From a bacterium (GTDB lineage Bacteria > Fidelibacterota > Marinisomatia > Marinisomatales > UBA1611), in NCBI GenBank assembly GCA_004321745.1, contig SGYO01000003.1, positions 61,942-125,941 on the forward strand: 64,000 nt of DNA, given 5' to 3'. Shown piece after piece: positions 53,477 through 61,634 of the stretch (position 1 is its first letter; every line of letters begins with the position of its first letter). The notes beneath the pieces were generated by a model, which saw nothing but the letters and a program-made list of their open reading frames with translations, had not been told where the DNA came from and made no database searches. The position numbers were made by a program, and so were the translations under genes.

Positions 53477-56400
53477 TTACTTTATAAGCATTAATTTTTT
53501 CATCGACTGAAATTCACTCGACCTCATTCTGAAGAAATACATTCCTGCTGAAACTGGCTGTCCATAGTCGTTAGTAGCATCCCACATTATTTTATATCTT
53601 CCAGGATTGAGGCTCTTAGACACTAGCGTTTTTACTTTCTTTCCTAGTACATCATAAATTTCTAATGATACATATGAATTTTCAGGTATATCGTATTGAA
53701 TAGTGGTAATAGGGTTGAAAGGATTAGGATAGTTCTGATACAAGTTAAAAACCGTTGGTAGATTAGCTAACTCTAGAGACAATACGCCACTTGCATCTAT
53801 CGTAAATGTAAATGGCCCATTTGAAGAAGCTGTTGTATCTATTCCATCTGTAGCCTTCACATTCCATGTTATTACTAGACTATTAATATCTGGATGTTGT
53901 GCAGACAGAGCTGCCATCTCATCGATAACTTCATTGAACTGAATTGTAAAAGAATTACTTTCTACAGATTGTGGTATAATAGAAAGTTGACCAACATTTG
54001 TAGAATGATTAATCAAATATGTGATATTACGTCCTTCATCGCTCGATGCTTCCCATGCAACCTCTTGAGATCCAGTAGTTGCAGTGTTTTCATCTATCGG
54101 CACAACAGTTCCATCTTCAGGGGATAAAAGTGCAAAACTTCCAGGAGGTATGTTAATTCCGTTTACAAACGTAAAACCAAAAGGTCCATTTTGACTGGAG
54201 ACTGTATCCATCATATCATAACCAATTACATCCCAATCAACAACAATCGTATCAATTCCTAAACCATTGAAGTAATCATATATAAATGAATTTGCAACAG
54301 TTATAGACTCATCATTCAACGAATCCAATTCAGCAAAAACAACTATTGATTCTTCCTGTGTTTCTGGATCAATAACCGAATAATGCAATTTTAGGTCATA
54401 GAATACTGTATCCATTATGTCCATATCTATAGACTCTGTCCAGCTAATCGTAGTTGAATCACTATAAATTTCTTCAGTGATAGTCAAAACGATATCGTTT
54501 GCGGGAGACACTAGATCAAAAGAATCTGGTAATGCATTTTCAGCAATGAATAAAACGTCATATGGTCCATTTTCTGCAAAGACAGAATCAATACCATCTG
54601 TGGCTAATACATTCCAAGAAACATGAAAAGAATCTGTTTCAAGATCTATATGAACAAAGTCATAAATACCGCTGTGATCTATTGCAAAGGTAGTATCATT
54701 TAAAAAGTCAGAGCTTGTTAACATAGTATCTGCTTCTGAATCATAAAAGTATACTGAGTAATAAACAGAGTCCTGATCAGGATCAACAGACGGGCTCCAT
54801 GTGATATAAGTAGAGTCCTGTGGAGCAACCTCATAATTCTGATAATTTATCACATATGAAGCACTGTCTTCAGGCTCTATTAAACTAAATGGCAAAAGAT
54901 TAAGGTTTTCTTTAATAATAGTAATATCAAAATAATATTCTGAAAACGCATAGGTGCCATCGTCGTCATAAGCATAAACATCCCAAGCAGCATATAGCGT
55001 GTCTGCCTCTAAAGAATCCATGATATCATACATAGATTGGTAAGAAAGAGAAATAGTTGTATCCGAAATACCAAGAGCTTCAAAAAATGAATCATAATAA
55101 TAATAATATTCATTATCGTAGAGTGCAAAATCATATAATATCGTTCCACCGTCTTGGTCTACAGCTGTTTCCCATTTAAATACCAAAGTAGAATCTATAG
55201 TTTGGTCATTTATATAGATTTCGCTAAAATCTTCAGGTTGGAGCAAACTGAACTCTGCAGGACCAAAATTTTCTCTAGCTAAGTGAACATCATAGGGTCC
55301 ATTAAAAGAACTAATGGTATCAACTCCGTCAGTAACATACACATCCCAACCAAGAGTTATTGAGTCTACACTTAAAGCTGCTAGTAAGTTAAAGATATCA
55401 CTATACTGAAGAACTAAAGTCGTATCTTCAAGATCTTCAACGGAGGTAATGACATAACCTGAATCTAAGTCCACTAATTCCCAACTATAAAATAAACTGT
55501 CATTGTCAGGATCAAAAGAAGGTTCCCATGTTATAATCAAACTATCTGTTCCAACATTTGATTCGGTAACAGTTACTGTAACCAATTCTTCACCTAATAG
55601 GTCAAAATTACATGGCCTGTTATTATCATACGAAAAAAGAAGAGTAGAGCTATAATCCAAGGAGAGACCCGGAAGCGCACCATCCATACCATCTTCTGTA
55701 GCCATGAAAGTAGTTAAAGGACATAAATCATAAATAATACTATCTTTTGATACATCCCAAAGAGCAAGGTAAATATTATCTCCAGGAACATACCCTTCAA
55801 TAAATGGAGTATTTAGATCATCACCGTAAATTGTTAAATCAAAATAAGAAGCACTATCATCAGAATAAATAGTTCCTATACCAGCTAAGGAATCATCCTC
55901 AGTGAAAGCAGCTATCAGACTATACTCAGGTACCATCATACCATCAAGTTCAATCATTCCGTTTAGATAAGCAGAGTTCGATTCATCTGCAGGTAATACA
56001 AGATCTTGTTCAAATGGTGAATACAAAACAAAAATTTGATAAGGATCATCAAAACCAGGCAGCGGTGCTCCATTAGTATTTGTCCACATGACTGAATCTT
56101 TTATGGTAATATATTCTTTTTCAGAAATGTCATAAAATTCTAATGAAAAATATTCTCCGTCGACCATACCATCTTTCTGTGGTGTTGAAGGATCGTCACC
56201 ATATATTTGAATGCTATAATATGATAAACCCCCTTCCCTAACAATTCTACTTGCTCCGTAGGATACACTATCGTTATGAGATATAGCCCCTACCCAATCA
56301 TTTTCATTTGATTTATCACCAGGCAAAACAACCTGTCCAAAAGCAGAAGCAGAAGCTGGTGTAGCTACATGCGTTCCAAAAGGAGCAGGAAATAAAAATT

Positions 56401-59400
56401 GCTGCGCTGGATTATCAACACTAATTAATGGGGATCCATTTGTATTGTACCATTCAAAAACTTCTCCATTAATCATATATTCACCTTCGGAAGCATCGTA
56501 ATATGCTAGAGTAAATTGTTGCCCAGGGCCGAATCCATCAACATCTGGTGTTGAAGGGTCATCACCATAAACTTGAATATTAAAATAATATTTTCCATCA
56601 TTTTCAATTAACCTACCGACTCCTGCCGCAAAAGAGGTATCAAGAGATATTGCTGCAACCCAGTCGTTAACATCAGGCATGTCATAGGCAAGCAAAGCTT
56701 CGCCAATCACAGTCGCAGACAATGGAGTTGGATCAATGCCACCATCAAATGGAATAGGGAAAGAATAGATTTTTGATGCGTCTCCGAAACCAGGTAACGG
56801 AGCACCGTTTGTATTACTCCAAGCTGTAACATCTTCCCAAATCTCATAATAATCCTCGGATGCATCATAAATAGCTAAATTGAATGATTCACCATCGCCT
56901 AATCCATCTTTTTCCGGCGTTGAAGGATCATCACCATATACTTGCAAATTCATATAGGAAATACCTTCACTTTCAATAATATTGGAAACCCCGTAGATCT
57001 TAAAATCTGTGCAAGGCTCATCTTCTTCAATATCCTCCTCATCACAAGTAGAAGGAACTTCAACCCAAGCAGCTATGAAATCACTTCCTTCCGCACGATC
57101 CCCATCAATAGTAACCGCACCAAGAACTTGTGCTGAGAGAGGTGTCGGTTTAAAGTCAGGATCGTAAGCAAGAAATGGATGAGGGAAAACGTAAATCTTT
57201 TCTGCATCGCTCATCGAAGGTAGAGGTGCTCCATTAGTGTTGACCCATTGATTTAATGCACCCGCATTATAGTATTCACCTTCAGAAACATCATAAACAA
57301 CTAATTCAAAAAATTCACCATTGTCTAATCCATCTTTTTCCGGTGTTGAAGGATCATCACCATATACCTGTAAATTGATATAACTAATACTATCAAAAAC
57401 TGTTGCTTTTGTTGCTCCTACACATTCACCATTAGGTCCGATTGCTGCTATCCAGTCTTGGCTACTTACGATATCATCTAAAATAGATAACCTTCCAACA
57501 ACTAACGCCGAAGATGGTGTTGGCGAGAATTCAAATGGAATTGGGAATGTTAGAGTCTGCTCTGAATTTGATAATACTGGTAGTGGTGCACCATTTGTGT
57601 TTACCCAAACATAAGACTCACCGTTTGAGACCAGCTCACCTTCTGAAGCATCATAAATAAATATTTTAAACTCTTCACCTGAGGACATACCATCTTTTTC
57701 AGGCGTGGATGGATCATCTCCATATATTTGTAAATTTATAAATGAAATGTCATCATAAATAATAGCTGGGGATGAACCAACTACATTACCTGCCATATCT
57801 TTAGCTACTACCCAATCCGCTGAATCAGCAGAATTTCCATATACGGAAAAATTAGCAATAGCCATTGCAGATGTCGGTGTCGGCTTTATATAAAAAGAAT
57901 TAACAGAATATAAACTAACAGTTCCACTAACTTCATTAGAGACAGCGATCATATTTCCACCAGTAGGACTATCATTCATAGAGATAAACTCTATAGATTC
58001 AGGAGCTATATCTCCAGGAGCGCCAGGATGGTACATCACATATTCTGGATTATTGGGATCGGTAATATTGTAGACCATAAACCCTGAAGATCTCTCTAGA
58101 GAAATAAATCCAAAGACTTGAGATCCTATTTGAGCAATTTCTATTTCTTCAGGTTCCGGTCCTTTGTCATCACTTCTAGAGTCAAATGAATAAACAACTC
58201 CTGGGTAATTAGGATAAACATCCTTTAAAATTTGCTCAAATTGATCACCACTATCCCAGACTAGATTTCCAGAATCGTCCCAGATAGAAAATGACCTTGC
58301 ACCATATGAATATATAATATCAAAATCTCCATCCCCATCAATATCACCATCAGCAATGGTTGTTTTTAACCTTCCTAAGTCAGTGCTTTCCTGCAGATCT
58401 AAAGCATTCGGAAATCTATCTTGATCTAGGACGAGATCCCTAACCCTAGTTTCTTCAGAATATCCATCGTAGTCCCGAGCATCTCCCTCATTTGCTGTTA
58501 CAATGAAAACCTCACCCCCGACTTGGTATGTGGCAATAGCGTCTGGCTGATAAAGTCCACGGGTTGGCTGAGTTTTAATATTTATGTTCCCATCATCCCT
58601 GTCTGTACTAAAAAATCCGTTCCCCAATTGAGAATGATCTTTATATCCAAGAGGAATAATATCGGTAATTTCTTGTGCATCTACATCAACTATTGCGAGA
58701 GCATTGTTCTCTTGTAAAGAAACATATGCATGTTTTCCATCAGGAGCAAATGCAGCAAATTCTGGTTCTAAATCTTGGCTTACAGTTGATGTTCCGGTAA
58801 TTCTACCTAGAGCGTAAACAGAAACAGTCCCGCTGACCTCATTGGAAACAATTAAAAGATCTTTGCTACTTGGACTTTGAGAGGCTGGGATAAACTTAAT
58901 ACATTCAGGAGAAATATCACCTGGAGCTCCAGGATAATAAGATAAAAATAATGGGAGCGTTGGATCAGATACGTCATAAATCATGAATCCACTTGCTCTT
59001 TCAAGCCCAACAAAAGCATAAACTGACGCTCCAATATTTGCAACCTCTATCGCTTCAGGTTCAGGGCCTTTATCATCAGACCTGCTTTCAAAAGAATAAA
59101 CAACACCAGATATTTCTGGATAAAAATCTTTAATAATTTGTTCTATTTGGTCACCACTATCCCACAATAGGTCTCCGTTTACAGAACGAATAGACCAAGA
59201 TCTAGCACCATAGGTATAAATAACATCGTGGTCACCATCTCCGTCAATATCACCACTTGCAGAGGTCGTTTTCATTCTACCAATTTCAGATAGTTGTTGT
59301 AAAGTAGATGCATCAGGAAAAGCAGATTCGTCTAGAGTAAGATCTTCGACTCTAGTTTCTTCACTGAATCCATCATAATCTCTGGCATCACCTTCATTCG

Positions 59401-61498
59401 CCATAAAAATGTAATCTTGCGAGCCAATATTATGAACTACCATTGCATCCGGTTGATACATTCCTAAAGTTGGATGATTTCTGATATCAACAACATTATC
59501 ATCATAAGAGTCATATCCATTCCCAGGTAAACTATGATCCTTGTATCCCAATGACTTAAGTTGTTCAATAGTTTTAGACTCTAAGTTAACTATAGCTACA
59601 GCATTATTTTCTTGCATACCAATGAATGCAGTTCGACTATCAGAGGATATTGCCACGTACTCTGGTTCTAGATCTTGAGCGATGTTTGAGAATATTGTTT
59701 CACTAGAATTAGCAAGAGTAATAGTAACACCATTATGCGCACCCAATGTTGATGGCGTATAGTCATTACCAGGACCTTGTTCTACAATCCATTCTGAAGC
59801 ATCAGCATCATCAGCCCCAGCAGAAAAAGACCAATTTAGGTTTCCACTATTAACCACATTCTTTCGAACAAGGGTTTTATTTTGAGTTCCATTTGATACG
59901 CCAGCCACATCCCAACCAGAACCTGGATCATCAGGAAAGCTTCCAATATAGTCAAGGATAGTAGTATCTGAATTTACAATCTTTACTAATGCTCTTGCAT
60001 CATCACCATTGAAAGACACAACGTTTCCGCCTGTTGTTTGATCAGCATGGGAGAGAATATCAGAGTTTGATTGAGAATTAGCAACTATATGTACATCACC
60101 ACTCGCGATGGAGCCTGTTAGATTGAATGAAAACTCATCAATAACCCCTCCGTTTTGGGCTCCTAATATATAATAATCTTCAAGATCTACGGTAGATCCA
60201 GTACCATTATAAATCTCTAAATACTTATTATTTCCAGATGCTGCCTCACCATATTCAGAAAAAAACAAATCAGCAGCGCAACCCGTACAGGTTGTATAAG
60301 TAGAATCATATTGTCCAAAAATTCTAATTCCTTGGGCTCTCCAATAGTCTTCTTGCCCAATAAAGGATGAAAAATCAAGAGTTTCAGATTGACTCATTGG
60401 CTCACCATCAATAATTGTTATAATACTGATAGACCCATATGGATCTATTGAGTAGTCATCTGATGGTTCACCTTCATTAGCTGTTACAACCTTATTACCA
60501 TCAGGGCTAAATTGTAAATTGTCAGGTAACACACCTACTTCAACTGTTTTTATATGAGCTCCTGTCAAAGCATCATAAAATACAACACTACCTTTTTGAT
60601 CTACAGACTCAGCCTGGACAGCAACAGCAACAAGGCCATCATAAACCGCTACCGCATTAGCAGTACCACCAAACACTTCCATATCAACATCAATCTCAAA
60701 AGATAATTGAGGAGAGGAAGGTTGAGAAACGGAAAGTGCAACAATATCGTTTGCATCAGCATTAACAAAAAATATTTTTTGTGTACTAGCGTCATAATCT
60801 ACTATTTCAGCAGCTCCTTCATCAAAAATTCCAGTATCGTACGTTGATAAATGAGTAACGTCAAGACCATCTCCTATACCACCAAAGATTCGAACGCCTT
60901 GTTCTTTTAATTCTTCTTTTTGATTATCAAAATGTGTAAAACCCATAGTAGTAGCGGGAGAAACAGGTTGACCATCTATAATATTTATAATACTAACACT
61001 TCCTGGAGGATCTATCCTGTAATCACTACTTGGCTCACCCTCATTAGATGAAATCACCTTAGAACCATCTGCAGAGAAAGAAACAGCATCAGGCATAATA
61101 CCTACAGTAATTGATTCAATCAATGTACCTGAAGTACTATTATAAAAAGCAATTTGACCTGGCTCATCTACAATCGGAGATTGAACAGCGACTGCGACTA
61201 ACCCTTCAAATACATCAACAGAATTTGCCTCGCCACCAATAATGATATCATCTCCACCAATTGTATATACTTCTTGCGGAGATTCAGGATCGCTAATGTC
61301 AACTGCAGATATTTCATTATTTTCAGAATTAACAAAAAACATATACCCTGTAACCCTATCGTATGTAACAATCTCAGCAGCATCCACATCAAAAAGACCA
61401 GTATCGTACGTACCAAGGTGATCAACGAAAACCTGTTGCCCAACGGATACGCTTTGAATTGAAAATGATAATAAAATTGTTTTTAATAAAGATCTCAT
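53477..61498 (-). CDS. Giant secreted choice-of-anchor I protein with GDDPSTP repeats and T9SS-type sorting domain
   Basis: About 2673 residues. In order: signal peptide (about 1-21); two similar N-halves of a choice-of-anchor I domain (about 23-206, HLGTYDTGLFDVDAAE, and 210-395, HLSTYDTGIFDEGAAE); a lamin-tail domain (about 400-592); two similar C-halves (about 593-900 and 900-1198, both with ANEGDARDYDG, SRSDDKGPEPE and GAPGDI); six GDDP modules (about 1198-1963); about six SLxxPED/WExSxDxD modules (about 1963-2570); and a sorting domain (YPNPFNPITTIQYDIPE...). Choice-of-anchor I propellers occur in extracellular phosphatase or esterase-like proteins. ATG 61498 is preferred over the longer frame because TTGGAG lies upstream and a signal peptide follows. 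It is probably cell-surface attached; activity unproven. Confidence 0.85.
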   Translation of the reverse strand: MRSLLKTILLSFSIQSVSVGQQVFVDHLGTYDTGLFDVDAAEIVTYDRVTGYMFFVNSENNEISAVDISDPESPQEVYTIGGDDIIIGGEANSVDVFEGLVAVAVQSPIVDEPGQIAFYNSTSGTLIESITVGIMPDAVSFSADGSKVISSNEGEPSSDYRIDPPGSVSIINIIDGQPVSPATTMGFTHFDNQKEELKEQGVRIFGGIGDGLDVTHLSTYDTGIFDEGAAEIVDYDASTQKIFFVNADANDIVALSVSQPSSPQLSFEIDVDMEVFGGTANAVAVYDGLVAVAVQAESVDQKGSVVFYDALTGAHIKTVEVGVLPDNLQFSPDGNKVVTANEGEPSDDYSIDPYGSISIITIIDGEPMSQSETLDFSSFIGQEDYWRAQGIRIFGQYDSTYTTCTGCAADLFFSEYGEAASGNNKYLEIYNGTGSTVDLEDYYILGAQNGGVIDEFSFNLTGSIASGDVHIVANSQSNSDILSHADQTTGGNVVSFNGDDARALVKIVNSDTTILDYIGSFPDDPGSGWDVAGVSNGTQNKTLVRKNVVNSGNLNWSFSAGADDADASEWIVEQGPGNDYTPSTLGAHNGVTITLANSSETIFSNIAQDLEPEYVAISSDSRTAFIGMQENNAVAIVNLESKTIEQLKSLGYKDHSLPGNGYDSYDDNVVDIRNHPTLGMYQPDAMVVHNIGSQDYIFMANEGDARDYDGFSEETRVEDLTLDESAFPDASTLQQLSEIGRMKTTSASGDIDGDGDHDVIYTYGARSWSIRSVNGDLLWDSGDQIEQIIKDFYPEISGVVYSFESRSDDKGPEPEAIEVANIGASVYAFVGLERASGFMIYDVSDPTLPLFLSYYPGAPGDISPECIKFIPASQSPSSKDLLIVSNEVSGTVSVYALGRITGTSTVSQDLEPEFAAFAPDGKHAYVSLQENNALAIVDVDAQEITDIIPLGYKDHSQLGNGFFSTDRDDGNINIKTQPTRGLYQPDAIATYQVGGEVFIVTANEGDARDYDGYSEETRVRDLVLDQDRFPNALDLQESTDLGRLKTTIADGDIDGDGDFDIIYSYGARSFSIWDDSGNLVWDSGDQFEQILKDVYPNYPGVVYSFDSRSDDKGPEPEEIEIAQIGSQVFGFISLERSSGFMVYNITDPNNPEYVMYHPGAPGDIAPESIEFISMNDSPTGGNMIAVSNEVSGTVSLYSVNSFYIKPTPTSAMAIANFSVYGNSADSADWVVAKDMAGNVVGSSPAIIYDDISFINLQIYGDDPSTPEKDGMSSGEEFKIFIYDASEGELVSNGESYVWVNTNGAPLPVLSNSEQTLTFPIPFEFSPTPSSALVVGRLSILDDIVSSQDWIAAIGPNGECVGATKATVFDSISYINLQVYGDDPSTPEKDGLDNGEFFELVVYDVSEGEYYNAGALNQWVNTNGAPLPSMSDAEKIYVFPHPFLAYDPDFKPTPLSAQVLGAVTIDGDRAEGSDFIAAWVEVPSTCDEEDIEEDEPCTDFKIYGVSNIIESEGISYMNLQVYGDDPSTPEKDGLGDGESFNLAIYDASEDYYEIWEDVTAWSNTNGAPLPGFGDASKIYSFPIPFDGGIDPTPLSATVIGEALLAYDMPDVNDWVAAISLDTSFAAGVGRLIENDGKYYFNIQVYGDDPSTPDVDGFGPGQQFTLAYYDASEGEYMINGEVFEWYNTNGSPLISVDNPAQQFLFPAPFGTHVATPASASAFGQVVLPGDKSNENDWVGAISHNDSVSYGASRIVREGGLSYYSIQIYGDDPSTPQKDGMVDGEYFSLEFYDISEKEYITIKDSVMWTNTNGAPLPGFDDPYQIFVLYSPFEQDLVLPADESNSAYLNGMIELDGMMVPEYSLIAAFTEDDSLAGIGTIYSDDSASYFDLTIYGDDLNTPFIEGYVPGDNIYLALWDVSKDSIIYDLCPLTTFMATEDGMDGALPGLSLDYSSTLLFSYDNNRPCNFDLLGEELVTVTVTESNVGTDSLIITWEPSFDPDNDSLFYSWELVDLDSGYVITSVEDLEDTTLVLQYSDIFNLLAALSVDSITLGWDVYVTDGVDTISSFNGPYDVHLARENFGPAEFSLLQPEDFSEIYINDQTIDSTLVFKWETAVDQDGGTILYDFALYDNEYYYYYDSFFEALGISDTTISLSYQSMYDIMDSLEADTLYAAWDVYAYDDDGTYAFSEYYFDITIIKENLNLLPFSLIEPEDSASYVINYQNYEVAPQDSTYITWSPSVDPDQDSVYYSVYFYDSEADTMLTSSDFLNDTTFAIDHSGIYDFVHIDLETDSFHVSWNVLATDGIDSVFAENGPYDVLFIAENALPDSFDLVSPANDIVLTITEEIYSDSTTISWTESIDMDIMDTVFYDLKLHYSVIDPETQEESIVVFAELDSLNDESITVANSFIYDYFNGLGIDTIVVDWDVIGYDMMDTVSSQNGPFGFTFVNGINIPPGSFALLSPEDGTVVPIDENTATTGSQEVAWEASSDEGRNITYLINHSTNVGQLSIIPQSVESNSFTIQFNEVIDEMAALSAQHPDINSLVITWNVKATDGIDTTASSNGPFTFTIDASGVLSLELANLPTVFNLYQNYPNPFNPITTIQYDIPENSYVSLEIYDVLGKKVKTLVSKSLNPGRYKIMWDATNDYGQPVSAGMYFFRMRSSEFQSMKKLMLIK

Positions 61499-61578
61499 TA
61501 AAGACTCCAAATTTTTGAGGGGGTTTTTATGTTTTTTCGAGCTGTTTGATACATTTTGTTGAGGGAAAAATATTCTAA

Positions 61579-61617
61579 GCAAGGATGGTAACTCAGGTGG
61601 ACAATTACCACCCTTGC
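61579..61617 (-). terminator. Stem-loop terminator
   Basis: A 13-bp stem with one G-U pair (61579-61591 against 61605-61617; GCAAGGATGGTAA and TTACCACCCTTGC). On the minus strand it is followed by TTAGAATATTTTTCCC. It lies just past the stop of the rightmost gene. Confidence 0.7.
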
Positions 61618-61634
61618 GTAGAAATTAGTTCGTT

